Assembly (NCBI RefSeq): GCF_014646335.1
Contig: NZ_BMNG01000001.1
Location: forward strand, 216,495 to 280,494
DNA length: 64,000 bases
Direction of reading: 5' to 3'
Source of the DNA: Streptomyces lasiicapitis
GTDB lineage: Bacteria; Actinomycetota; Actinomycetes; Streptomycetales; Streptomycetaceae
Shown: piece after piece, positions 55,895 through 64,000 of the stretch
Position numbering within the stretch: position 1 is the first letter of the stretch
Layout of the letters: every line of letters starts with the position of its first letter
Made by a program: the position numbers and the translations under genes
The notes under the pieces: model-generated
Told to the model about the DNA's origin: nothing
Seen by the model: the letters and a program-made list of their open reading frames with translations, nothing else
Database searches by the model: none

Positions 55895-56986
55895 TCAGCC
55901 CTTGGTGGTGCACTTCGGCAGGTCGGCGGTGTCGCCCTTGCTGATGGCCTTGAGGGACTTCACGGCGTCGGCGATGGTGTCGACCTTGACCAGCGTGAGC
56001 CCGTCGGGGACGTCGCTCGCGGCGGACGCGCAGTTGTCCTTGGGCGTCAGGAAGTACTCGGCGCCCTTGTCGCGCGCGCCGACGGTCTTCATCTCGATGC
56101 CGCCGATCGCGCCGACCTTGCCGTTGTCCTCGATGGTGCCGGTGCCGGCCACGAACTTGCCGCCGGTGAGGTCGCCGGGCGTGAGCTTGTCGACGATGCC
56201 GAGGGCGAACATCAGGCCCGCGCTGGGCCCGCCCACGTCGGCGAGCTTGATGTCGATGGTGAACGGATAGGTGTGGTCGGTGCCGGCCTTGATGCCGACG
56301 ACCGCGCGGCCGTCGTCCTCGGCCTTCTCCGTGGTCATCTTCACGTTCTCGGACGCGGTCGCTTCCTTGCCCGCCTTCTCGGCGGCCGCCGCCTCCTTGA
56401 CGGGCACGATGCCGAACTCGACCGGCTCCCCCGCCTTGTGCTTCGTGACCAGCTTGGCGACGTCCGTGAACTCCTTCACGGCTTTGCCGTCGACGCTCTT
56501 GATGACGTCGCCCGCGTGCAGCTTGCCCTCGGCGGGGCTGTCCTTGAAGACGGTGGCGACGACCACCTGGGACTTCACCGGGATCTTCAGTTCCTTGAGG
56601 GCGGCGACCTTCGCGCTCTCCTGGGACTGGCTGAACTCCTCGGCGTTCTCCTGCGTGGACTGCTGCTCGGTCTTGCCGTTCGGGTACAGGGTGTCGTGCG
56701 GCACGACGATGTTGTCGTGCGCCATCCAGCCGTACACGGCCTCCGCGAGGTTCATCTTGTAGTCGGCGCTGGTCACCCTGACCGTCGTCATGTTCAGGTG
56801 GCCGCTCGTGTCGTACGTCTTGCGGCCCGAGATCTGCAGCACCGGCTCGCCGTCGTGGTCGCCCAGGGTGTTCACCGTCGGCCCCGGGGACATCTCCGAA
56901 TACGGCACTTTGATGAGCACTCCGGCGCAGAGCAGCGCGATCAGCATCAGGGTGGAGGCGAGCATCGTCGCAGTGCGGCGTGGCAT
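55895..56986 (-). CDS. PDZ and Lon-type (S16) membrane protease, YlbL-like
   Basis: A 363-residue protein with an N-terminal membrane anchor (ATMLASTLMLIALLCAGVLI), a PDZ domain (about 135-205; DSPAEGKLHAGDVIKSVDGK) and a C-terminal Lon-like serine protease domain. The catalytic Ser lies in GGPSAGLMFALGIVDKL and the Lys in GAEYFLTPKDNC, the Ser-Lys dyad of S16 peptidases. It faces outside the cytoplasmic membrane. B. subtilis YlbL degrades a cell-division inhibitor after DNA damage; the target here is unknown. Confidence 0.88.
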   Translation of the reverse strand: MPRRTATMLASTLMLIALLCAGVLIKVPYSEMSPGPTVNTLGDHDGEPVLQISGRKTYDTSGHLNMTTVRVTSADYKMNLAEAVYGWMAHDNIVVPHDTLYPNGKTEQQSTQENAEEFSQSQESAKVAALKELKIPVKSQVVVATVFKDSPAEGKLHAGDVIKSVDGKAVKEFTDVAKLVTKHKAGEPVEFGIVPVKEAAAAEKAGKEATASENVKMTTEKAEDDGRAVVGIKAGTDHTYPFTIDIKLADVGGPSAGLMFALGIVDKLTPGDLTGGKFVAGTGTIEDNGKVGAIGGIEMKTVGARDKGAEYFLTPKDNCASAASDVPDGLTLVKVDTIADAVKSLKAISKGDTADLPKCTTKG

Positions 56987-57091
56987 GGAACGACAGTACG
57001 GGACGGTCCTGTGGGTGCACCCCTGGGGCGTCCGTACGGGCCCTTGCACGGGGTTCCGTACGTGGACTTCGTACGGAGACCCGGTACGGGA

Positions 57092-57274
57092 TCAGGCGGG
57101 GGTGTCGGAGCCCGAGTGGGACTTCTCCATGGCCTCGCGGAACGCGGCGTAGCCATGCAGCTCGGTGTTGTCACCGGTCCTGCCGCTCTTGCGGTTCCGG
57201 TTGGCCCAGCCTGCCCACAGACCCGCACCGACCGCCGCCAGAAGCGGAATCAGCAACCAGGCGAGTGACGCCAT
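57092..57274 (-). CDS. Small membrane protein (60 aa)
   Basis: One N-terminal membrane segment (LAWLLIPLLAAVGAGLWAGW) and a hydrophilic tail (NRNRKSGRTGDNTELHGYAA...). The GGGAGG ribosome site six bases before ATG 57274 is strong. It is small but a constant neighbour of the PDZ protease in Streptomyces as I recall. Function unknown. Confidence 0.75.
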   Translation of the reverse strand: MASLAWLLIPLLAAVGAGLWAGWANRNRKSGRTGDNTELHGYAAFREAMEKSHSGSDTPA

Positions 57275-57459
57275 GTCGACCTCCCGACCCCATGAGCGAC
57301 CACAACTGACTGATCAGCAGATTAACCCGCTGCTCGGTCAACGCTCACGGCAGGGGTCGGGTTACGCAACCGGAGCCCTGTGGAGCAACGGGCCTCTGTG
57401 ACGCAGCTACGCGCCGACCCGCCCTCCCGTCGCCCGACCACCGCCCCTCAACGACGGCG

Positions 57460-57921
<462 letters not shown>

Positions 57922-58029
57922 GCGGCCATCGTGCCGCACACCACTGACATCCAGGAATAGCCATTTCCCCCGGCGCACACGGCGCGGCCTTGGACCTCTC
58001 TACAGCCGCCGCGGCCGCGAGGACCTGCC

Positions 58030-59232
58030 TCACAGCCTGCGGCGGGCCTTCCGCGCCCGCCGTACCAAGGCAGCCGTACCGAGCAGAGCCACCGTCGCGC
58101 CCGCGGCACCCGCCGCCGTCGCGTCCTTGCGCCCGAGCCGGCGCCCGGCGACGGTCCGCCGCCCCGCGACCTCCTCGAGGAGCTCCGCGAGCACCTCCTC
58201 GTTGGTCCACTGCGGCCGCCACCCCGCGTCGTGCAGCCGGCTGACGCTGACGACCCAGGGGTACATCGTGTACGCGAGGTCGCCCGCAGGGGACGGCGTG
58301 AGCCCGATGCGGTGGAGCCGGGCCGCAGCGCCGAGGGCGACCGTGGACGGCAGCTCCATGCGCCGGATCCCGCTCAGTTCCTCGACCTCCTCCTGCTCCA
58401 GCCACCCGTCGCAGCCGACGGCCAGTTCCCCGTCGACCTTCTCCACGACCGCGTACTCAAGAGCGCTGCACAGATCGTCGACATGGCAGAACTGCCACAC
58501 GGGCCTCGACCCGGCGACAACAAGGAGCCGCGGAGACTCGAAGTACCTGGTCAGCGCGGTGTCGGTGCCGCCGACGAGGATGGCGGGCCGCACCACGGTG
58601 ACGTTCAGACCGGGGTGCGCGCGTGGGGCGCGGCGGGCCAGCCGCTCGATCTCCAGGAGGTCACCGACGCCCGTCGCCTCCGCCGTCGCCCGCAATTCGG
58701 CGTCTTCGGAGAGGGGCAGTTCGTTGTCGGACAGCGCTCCGTAGACCATCGCCGACGTGCACAGCACGACGCGGTGCACGCCCGCGGCGGCGGCCGCCGT
58801 CAGGACAGTCTGGGTGCCGCGTACGTTGTACGCCGTACGGGCCGCGGCGTCGGTCTCCAGGTCGAGGTCGAGCGCGAGGTGCACCACGACGTCCACGCCG
58901 CGCAGCTTCTCCGCGATCGCCGGGTCCCGGACGTCCAGGATGTGCCACTGCGCCTGCGCGCAGTCGCCGCGGCGTTCGTCGATGGCGACGACCTGCTTGA
59001 TCGCCTCCGACGCGGCCAGGCGCTCGGTGAGCTGCGCGCCCACGCCCGCCGCGGCACCGGTGACGGCGACGACGGGGCCGCGCAGGCCTGCGGACGACGG
59101 GGCGTCCCGCAGGGGCGCCACCGAGGGCGGCGTCTCCCCCGCTCGGACGGAGTCCGGCTCTCCGGCGGGGTCCGCCGGCTTCGGGTCTGAGGGGTTTCGC
59201 GCTGCGCGAACCTGTGGATCTGGGGAACTCAC
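58030..59232 (-). CDS. NAD-dependent epimerase/dehydratase-like SDR with C-terminal membrane anchor
   Basis: A 400-residue extended SDR. The Rossmann motif TGAAAGVGAQLTERL follows a disordered Pro-rich 55-residue tail; a STSAMVYGAL-like CTSAMVYGALSD gives the Ser/Tyr region, but the usual YxxxK is not clear, so catalysis is uncertain. The C-terminus (AAGAAGATVALLGTAALVRRARKARRRL) is a membrane segment with basic residues after it, so the protein is probably a tail-anchored one. GTG 59232 is the first good start. The substrate is unknown. Confidence 0.8.
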   Translation of the reverse strand: MSSPDPQVRAARNPSDPKPADPAGEPDSVRAGETPPSVAPLRDAPSSAGLRGPVVAVTGAAAGVGAQLTERLAASEAIKQVVAIDERRGDCAQAQWHILDVRDPAIAEKLRGVDVVVHLALDLDLETDAAARTAYNVRGTQTVLTAAAAAGVHRVVLCTSAMVYGALSDNELPLSEDAELRATAEATGVGDLLEIERLARRAPRAHPGLNVTVVRPAILVGGTDTALTRYFESPRLLVVAGSRPVWQFCHVDDLCSALEYAVVEKVDGELAVGCDGWLEQEEVEELSGIRRMELPSTVALGAAARLHRIGLTPSPAGDLAYTMYPWVVSVSRLHDAGWRPQWTNEEVLAELLEEVAGRRTVAGRRLGRKDATAAGAAGATVALLGTAALVRRARKARRRL

Positions 59233-59426
59233 CGGGCGTCTCCAGCGGTTGTCTTCAGTAGATGCGCGAACTGACGCGTACGTACCAGGTGGCATCCATC
59301 CTGCCGCAGCCCCCGAGGCGGCGAAGCACCGAGGCCCGAACCCGCCGCGGTGTCTACGCTGGGTGGTGTTGTCGGGCAATCGCCACCGGACCCAAGATCC
59401 GGTGGCCTAACGAGCCGAGGAATCCC

Positions 59427-60899
59427 GTGAGTGACACCCCATTCGGATTCGGCCTTCCGCCGGAGGAGCCGGAGAACGGCGACGAGGGCAAGAAGAAGGA
59501 CACCCCCGGAGGGGGACAGGGTTCCGGTGGCCCTGCCAACCCGTTCGGTTTCGGGCCCCTGGGACCGGGCGGCCCGGGCGGCGACAATCCCTTCGCCGCG
59601 ATGTTCGGTTCCATGAACCCGAACGACCTGGGCGCCGCCTTCCAGCAGCTCGGCCAGATGCTGTCCTACGAGGGCGGCCCGGTGAACTGGGACATGGCCA
59701 AGGACATCGCCCGCCAGACCGTCTCCCAGGGCACGGCGGACGGCACCAAGGACGCGAGCGTCGGCCCCGCCGAGCGGACCGCGGTCGAGGAGGCCGTGCG
59801 CCTGGCGGACCTGTGGCTGGACGACGCGACGTCGCTGCCGTCCGGTTCCGGCAGCGCGGTCGCCTGGAGCCGCGCTGAGTGGGTCGAGGCGACACTGCCG
59901 GCCTGGAAGGAGCTGGTCGACCCGGTCGCCGAGCGCGTCGGCCTGGCCATGGGTGACGTCCTGCCCGAGGAGATGCAGGCCATGGCGGGCCCGCTGATCG
60001 GCATGATGCGCTCCATGGGCGGCGCGATGTTCGGCCAGCAGATCGGCCAGGCCGTCGGCGTCCTCGCGGGCGAGGTCGTCGGTTCCACCGACATCGGCCT
60101 GCCGCTGGGCCCGGCCGGCAAGGCGGCGCTGCTGCCGGTGAACGTAGAGGCCTTCGGCAAGGACCTGAGCGTCCCCATGGAGGAGGTGCGCCTGTATCTG
60201 GCGCTGCGCGAGGCCGCCCACCAGCGGCTCTTCGCCCACGTGCCGTGGCTGCGCTCGCACCTGTTCGGCGCCGTCGAGGGGTACGCACGCGGGATCAAGG
60301 TCGACACCTCCAAGCTGGAGGACGTCGTCGGCCAGTTCGACCCGCAGAACCCGGAGCAGCTTCAGGAAGCGCTCCAGCAGGGCATGTTCCAGCCCGAGGA
60401 CACCGCCGAGCAGAAGGCCGCCCTCGCCCGCCTGGAGACCGCTCTCGCCCTCGTGGAGGGCTGGGTGGACGCGGTCGTGCACGCGGCCGCCAAGCCGCGC
60501 CTGTCGTCCGCCGACGCGCTGCGAGAGACGCTGCGCAGGCGCCGCGCCACCGGCGGCCCCGCCGAGCAGACGTTCGCGACCCTGATCGGCCTGGAGCTGC
60601 GCCCGCGCCGGCTGCGGGACGCCTCGCGCCTGTGGGCCTCGCTCACGGACGCGCGCGGCGTGGACGGCCGCGACGGGCTTTGGGCCCACCCGGACATGCT
60701 CCCGACGGCGTCCGACCTGGACGACCCGGACGGCTTCGTGCACCGCGAGCAGCTCGACTTCTCCGAGCTGGACAAGATGCTCGGCGAGGCGGCGGGCAGT
60801 GGTGCGGCGGGCAAGCCGGACCTGTCCAAGGGCGACTCCGCGGGCGACTCCAAGGCCGACGGCGCCTCCGACGACGGCAAGGACGACGACGGTAAGTGA
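59427..60899 (+). CDS. Zinc-dependent metalloprotease-like protein (zincin_2/DUF2342)
   Basis: A 490-residue protein with a Gly/Pro-rich N-terminus (residues 1-60; GGGQGSGGPANPFGFGPLGP), a helical zincin-like core (about 70-440) and an acidic Ser/Asp tail (SKADGASDDGKDDDGK). REAAHQRLFAHVPWL and EGWVDAVVHAAA are the two most conserved stretches of the family; there is no canonical HExxH in the first. It is often annotated as F420-biosynthesis-associated, without proof. GTG 59427 is chosen; the gene ends in a GTGA overlap with the Nudix gene. Confidence 0.82.
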   Translation: MSDTPFGFGLPPEEPENGDEGKKKDTPGGGQGSGGPANPFGFGPLGPGGPGGDNPFAAMFGSMNPNDLGAAFQQLGQMLSYEGGPVNWDMAKDIARQTVSQGTADGTKDASVGPAERTAVEEAVRLADLWLDDATSLPSGSGSAVAWSRAEWVEATLPAWKELVDPVAERVGLAMGDVLPEEMQAMAGPLIGMMRSMGGAMFGQQIGQAVGVLAGEVVGSTDIGLPLGPAGKAALLPVNVEAFGKDLSVPMEEVRLYLALREAAHQRLFAHVPWLRSHLFGAVEGYARGIKVDTSKLEDVVGQFDPQNPEQLQEALQQGMFQPEDTAEQKAALARLETALALVEGWVDAVVHAAAKPRLSSADALRETLRRRRATGGPAEQTFATLIGLELRPRRLRDASRLWASLTDARGVDGRDGLWAHPDMLPTASDLDDPDGFVHREQLDFSELDKMLGEAAGSGAAGKPDLSKGDSAGDSKADGASDDGKDDDGK

Positions 60900-61432
60900 G
60901 CCTGCACGATGACGCCGTTCTCGTACTGAAGGCATTCGAGAATCAGCACGAGAACCAGGAAGAGCTGCGCCAGTACTACCTGGACCACCTGTCCGCGCAC
61001 TCCGAGGACGGCATGTGGAAGGCCTGCACGGACGGGCATGTGACCGCCAGTGCCCTGGTCGTCGACCCGTCGCGCGGGCGCGTGCTGCTCACGCTCCACA
61101 AGAAGCTGCGGATGTGGCTCCAGATGGGCGGCCACTGCGAGCCGGGCGACGCCTCCCTGGCCGCCGCCGCGCTGCGCGAGGCCACCGAGGAGTCGGGCGT
61201 CCCGGGCCTGTCGCTGCTGCCCGGCGGCCCGATCCGGCTCGACCGGCACCCGATCCCGGGCCCGTGCACCCAGCACCTCGACGTGCAGTACGCGGCGCTC
61301 GCGCCCGCCGACGCGGTCGAGTCGATCAGCGAAGAATCGTTGGACCTGCGCTGGTTCGCGTACGACGAGGTGGCCGGCGTCGCGGACGAGTCCGTCGTCC
61401 GGCTCGTCGAGGCGACGCGCGCGAGGCTGTGA
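60896..61432 (+). CDS. Nudix hydrolase
   Basis: A 178-residue Nudix protein. The Nudix box is GGHCEPGDASLAAAALREAT then EESGV, i.e. one residue longer than the standard Gx5Ex7REUxEExGU and with Asp where Glu is usual, a common variant in actinobacteria. The REATEESG metal-binding core is intact. It would hydrolyse a nucleoside diphosphate linked to some X; the substrate cannot be told. It is translationally coupled to the zincin-like gene. Confidence 0.87.
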   Translation: MSLHDDAVLVLKAFENQHENQEELRQYYLDHLSAHSEDGMWKACTDGHVTASALVVDPSRGRVLLTLHKKLRMWLQMGGHCEPGDASLAAAALREATEESGVPGLSLLPGGPIRLDRHPIPGPCTQHLDVQYAALAPADAVESISEESLDLRWFAYDEVAGVADESVVRLVEATRARL

Positions 61433-61500
61433 CCGCGGGGCGCTGAATCCCGCCGAATCCCGCTGGACGACGGGGGACAACGGGCGGCAACGGACAACGC

Positions 61501-61534
61501 GTAAGGGGCGGCCGCAATAGCGGCCGCCCCTTAC
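61501..61534. terminator. Bidirectional terminator between Nudix and AIM24 genes
   Basis: A perfect 15-bp stem (61501-61515 with 61520-61534; GTAAGGGGCGGCCGC arm) and an AATA loop. Confidence 0.85.
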
Positions 61535-61545
61535 CTGCGCACGTG

Positions 61546-62301
61546 CTAGTTCCAGACGTTGCCCTGGTTCTGCCCCCGGGCCCCCTGCTGGCCCATGCCG
61601 AACTGGGCGCGCGCGCCCTGGCCTACGTTGGCGTGCTGCGGCGGCAGCATCTCGCTCGGCTGGACGAGGGCGTAGCCCTGTCCCATGAAGCTGAGCTCCC
61701 AGCCCTCGCCGGTGTTACCGCGGCGCCGCCACACGCCCGAGGAGTGCGTCTGGGCCTGCATCTGCACCCGCAGCCCGTTGGACCAGGCGACGATCGCGTC
61801 CGCGTCGGCGTTGACGTACCGGTCCGGGGTGACCTGGAGCATCAGCGGCTGGCCCGACGTCATCAGGGCGACCTTGCCGCGCCCGGTGATGTTGAGCTGG
61901 TACTTGCCGGAGCCGGAGATGCCGTACTGACTGTCCACCGCGATGACCTGGTGGGACAGGGACGAGTCCATGGCGAGAACGTATGAACTGTCCACCGTCA
62001 GGCCGTCCTGGTCCACGTCCACCAGGTGGATGTACTGCGCGAGGTTCGCGAAGTAGACGGTGCCCTGGCCGTGGCAGCGCATCAGGTCGAGGCCCTCGCC
62101 GGTGTGCGCGCGGGCGCGCTGCTGGCCGCGGCTCTGGAACTCGGCGTCGAACTCGACGAGCCCCTGGTAGGCGACCATGGCGCCCTTGCGGGCGAGCACG
62201 TCGTCGTGGCCTTCGAGGGCGACCCGCAGGAGCTGCGGGTTCTGGACGGTGTAGCGCTCCTGGGCCTGTTGCTCGGTGTGCGCGAAAAGCGGGCTCTGCA
62301 T
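61546..62301 (-). CDS. AIM24 family protein 3
   Basis: A 251-residue AIM24 protein: all-beta, with the family stretches VLARKGAMVAYQGLVEFDAE, LMRCHGQGTVYFANLAQYIH, LAMDSSLSHQVIAVDSQYGI and VALMTSGQPLMLQVTPDRYV. A Gln/Gly-rich tail (GQQGARGQNQGNVWN) ends it. It is the third of three tandem homologues separated by only 16 and 11 bases. The AIM24 fold is shared with a yeast mitochondrial protein; no enzyme activity is known. Confidence 0.88.
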   Translation of the reverse strand: MQSPLFAHTEQQAQERYTVQNPQLLRVALEGHDDVLARKGAMVAYQGLVEFDAEFQSRGQQRARAHTGEGLDLMRCHGQGTVYFANLAQYIHLVDVDQDGLTVDSSYVLAMDSSLSHQVIAVDSQYGISGSGKYQLNITGRGKVALMTSGQPLMLQVTPDRYVNADADAIVAWSNGLRVQMQAQTHSSGVWRRRGNTGEGWELSFMGQGYALVQPSEMLPPQHANVGQGARAQFGMGQQGARGQNQGNVWN

Positions 62302-62317
62302 GGTGTCCTGTTCCCCC

Positions 62318-62998
62318 TCAGCTCCGGATCCGGAGGCGGTCGGTGCTGTCCTCACTGGGCTGTACGACGACGATGCCCTCGCCGGAGAAGCCCATCTGGT
62401 AGGCCTCGCCGCTGCCGCGCCCGATCAGGGAACCGGCCCTGAAGCTGCGCTTGCCCTTGACCTTCAGGTTCGGCGACCAGGCGATCAGGGCGTCCGGGTC
62501 CACGTACGTCTCGTCCTCGCCGCGGCCGCAGTCGACGACGATCGGCGTCCCGCGCGAGGTCAGTGCCACCCAGCCCTGACCGGAGACCTTGATGTTCCAC
62601 AGGCCCTGCCCGGCGAACTTCGCGAGGCCCTTGACCCGCTCGACGCCCCACTGGAGGCTCGCGTCGAAGGCGAGCAGGTTGGTGCCGTTCACGGAGAGCG
62701 AGTCGCCCGCCAGGTTGATGATGACGACGTCGGCTCCGTAGTCGGCGAGGTAGAGCAGGCCGTCTCCGGAGCACTTCATCAGGGGCGCGCCCTCGCCGGT
62801 GATCCAGTCGCGTGCGATCTGGCGGACGGCGGGCGGGTTCGGCTCGTACTGCACGAAGCCTTCGTAGGCGACCATCGACCCCACGCGCGCGAGGAGGTCG
62901 TTGCCGGTCTGCATGGCGACCTTGACCATGTGGTGGCCGTGGTTCTCCATGCGGGCGGCGACGGGTGCCGGGGCATAGCCCGCGAGCTGCTGGTTCAT
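62318..62998 (-). CDS. AIM24 family protein 2
   Basis: A 226-residue AIM24 protein with LARVGSMVAYEGFVQYEPNP, LMKCSGDGLLYLADYGADVV, LLAFDASLQWGVERVKGLAK and GWVALTSRGTPIVVDCGRGE. It lacks the Pro-rich N-terminus of the first copy. It lies 11 bases after the first copy, in the same operon. Confidence 0.88.
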   Translation of the reverse strand: MNQQLAGYAPAPVAARMENHGHHMVKVAMQTGNDLLARVGSMVAYEGFVQYEPNPPAVRQIARDWITGEGAPLMKCSGDGLLYLADYGADVVIINLAGDSLSVNGTNLLAFDASLQWGVERVKGLAKFAGQGLWNIKVSGQGWVALTSRGTPIVVDCGRGEDETYVDPDALIAWSPNLKVKGKRSFRAGSLIGRGSGEAYQMGFSGEGIVVVQPSEDSTDRLRIRS

Positions 62999-63009
62999 GA
63001 CGGGCTCCC

Positions 63010-64000
63010 TCAGACCTCGAACGGCTGGACGACGATGAAATTGCCGGGCGCGCCGCGGAACTGAAGGTTCACGCTCTCCCCGGTGGAGCCGCCGTAGGCG
63101 TTGCCGCGCAGCCTGACCTGGCTGGAGACGATCGCCTGCGCGGCCGCCGACCACGCCACCACGGCGTGGCAGTCGGCGAAGGTCGTCGGCGTGACCGGCA
63201 GCACGACGGGCATGCCGTGCGTCTTCACCACGACCGTGCCGGTCCCCTGGAACTGCATGACGAACAGCGCGCCACCGGGAATCCCGTGACCCTCGATGCG
63301 CCGCACCTCGTGCTGGAGCGTCTCGTCGAAGGCGAGGACGTTCTCGGCGGAGACGCAGATCGCGTCTCCCTGGAGCTCGATGGGGTGCAGATGCGTGCCT
63401 TCCTCCGCGAGGAAGACCTGGCCGCGGCCGGAGCAGCGCATGAGCTGCATCTCCTGGCCGGTGGCGTTGCCCACGATGCGGCCCTGGAAGCCCGCGCCCT
63501 TGTAGCCGAACTCGACCTTGCCCTGGTAGAGCACCATGCTGCCCTGCCGGGCGAGCACCGGCTGGCCGCCGACACCCAGGTCGACGCGGACCAGCTTCTC
63601 GTTCTGCTGCGTCCAGCGCTGGCCCGTGGCCGCCTCGCGGTACTTCTGGAGCGCAGCGGCGACACCGGCGCCCTGCGGGGCGGCCTGCGCGGCGCCGCCC
63701 GCGGCGAACGGGGCGGGCGCCTGGCCCGGGATCTGCCCGGGGGCGGGGGCCTGGGACTGCTGGCCGTAGCCGGGCGGGGGCGGTGCGGAGGGCTGGCCGT
63801 AGCCGGGCGGAGGCGGCGCTGAAGGCTGGCCGTAACCGGGCGGCGGGGGCGCGGACGGCTGCCCGTAGCCCGGCGGGGGCGGCGCGGACGGCTGGCCGAA
63901 CTGCGGCTGCTGCGGGGGCTGCTGGCCCGGCTGGTTGAGCGGCGCGACGATGGTCTGCGCGGCGTGCACCGCGGGGTCGGCGGGGGCCGGGGCGGGTGGC
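63010..64000 (-). CDS. AIM24 family protein 1 with Pro-rich repeat linker (truncated by window edge)
   Basis: The C-terminal 330 residues of a larger protein; the frame is open at base 64000 and the upstream residues are Pro/Ala-rich, so the true N-terminus lies outside. A linker of four GQPSAPPPPGY repeats precedes an AIM24 domain (about the last 210 residues; LARQGSMVLYQGKVEFGYKG, LMRCSGRGQVFLAEEGTHLH, LAFDETLQHEVRRIEGHGIP). In related genomes this architecture has a TerD domain in front, which I infer but cannot see. A GTG at 63969 would make it start within the window but lacks a ribosome site. Confidence 0.82.
   Translation of the reverse strand, partial: PPAPAPADPAVHAAQTIVAPLNQPGQQPPQQPQFGQPSAPPPPGYGQPSAPPPPGYGQPSAPPPPGYGQPSAPPPPGYGQQSQAPAPGQIPGQAPAPFAAGGAAQAAPQGAGVAAALQKYREAATGQRWTQQNEKLVRVDLGVGGQPVLARQGSMVLYQGKVEFGYKGAGFQGRIVGNATGQEMQLMRCSGRGQVFLAEEGTHLHPIELQGDAICVSAENVLAFDETLQHEVRRIEGHGIPGGALFVMQFQGTGTVVVKTHGMPVVLPVTPTTFADCHAVVAWSAAAQAIVSSQVRLRGNAYGGSTGESVNLQFRGAPGNFIVVQPFEV
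63760..63898. repeat. 33-bp coding tandem repeat, about 4.2 copies
   Basis: Units start at 63760, 63793, 63826 and 63859, with a partial fifth at 63892. Each encodes the 11-residue GQPSAPPPPGY unit of the AIM24 protein linker. Copies differ by a few silent changes. Confidence 0.9.

Overview
The window is high-GC DNA with the codon use, dense packing and gene families of a Streptomyces chromosome: a WhiB-like protein, SigB-like and SigR-type sigma factors, the DasR/das system and an albaflavenone-type terpene locus. From memory, gene order runs closely parallel to the Streptomyces coelicolor core region around SCO5190-SCO5244 (dasR, sigH, wblE, nrdAB, epi-isozizaene synthase, sigR-rsrA). This is a conserved core region, not a mobile island. 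I saw no insertion sequence, prophage, integrase or CRISPR array.

Layout. 1-4.7 kb: edge-truncated family 2B encapsulin shell gene, small conserved protein, peptidoglycan amidase, PLP enzyme, Na+/H+ antiporter facing a UBP zinc-finger protein. 4.7-10.5 kb: anti-sigma/sigma pair (ushX-sigH type), membrane protein, diacylglycerol kinase-like protein, wblE, soluble PdtaS-like histidine kinase. 10.8-12.4 kb: divergent TetR/SDR pair with two operators. 12.5-20.9 kb: amino-sugar locus (SIS isomerase, nagB, dasD, dasC, dasB, dasA, dasR) with DasR operators in both control regions. 21-25.4 kb: cstA with a YbdD-type partner, then DUF3311 plus a sodium:solute symporter. 25.4-30.6 kb: class Ia ribonucleotide reductase nrdA-nrdB under a cobalamin riboswitch, then an AraC/GlxA-type regulator. 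30.6-33.1 kb: cytochrome P450 (CYP170-like) and sesquiterpene cyclase in one operon.

33.5-41.2 kb: peptide deformylase, TPR protein, two translationally coupled membrane HD-domain proteins, the zinc anti-sigma factor RsrA and SigR with a consensus SigR-type autoregulatory promoter, an alpha/beta hydrolase and an SRAP (YedK) protein. 41.2-49.4 kb: M50-type membrane protease, aroA, rsgA, SMR exporter, TetR, hisN, CBS protein, catalase and its divergent Fur-type regulator. 49.5-52.1 kb: two identical initiator tRNA genes flanking a Sel1-repeat protein. 52.1-64 kb: UPF0182 membrane protein, PPA1309-type protein, PDZ/Lon-type protease, small membrane protein, moaE, SDR, zincin-like protein, Nudix hydrolase, and three consecutive AIM24 genes, the last running off the window.

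Themes. The centre of the window joins chitin/GlcNAc uptake and turnover (das, nag) to its repressor DasR. Stress control is concentrated in SigH, SigR/RsrA, WblE and the catalase/Fur pair. Several control elements are readable directly: DasR sites, a perfect GGAAT-N18-GTT promoter before sigR, twin TetR-type operators, a B12 riboswitch, and two hairpins that bury a Shine-Dalgarno sequence (nrdA and cstA). The cstA hairpin and the AIM24 triplet are the least explained items.
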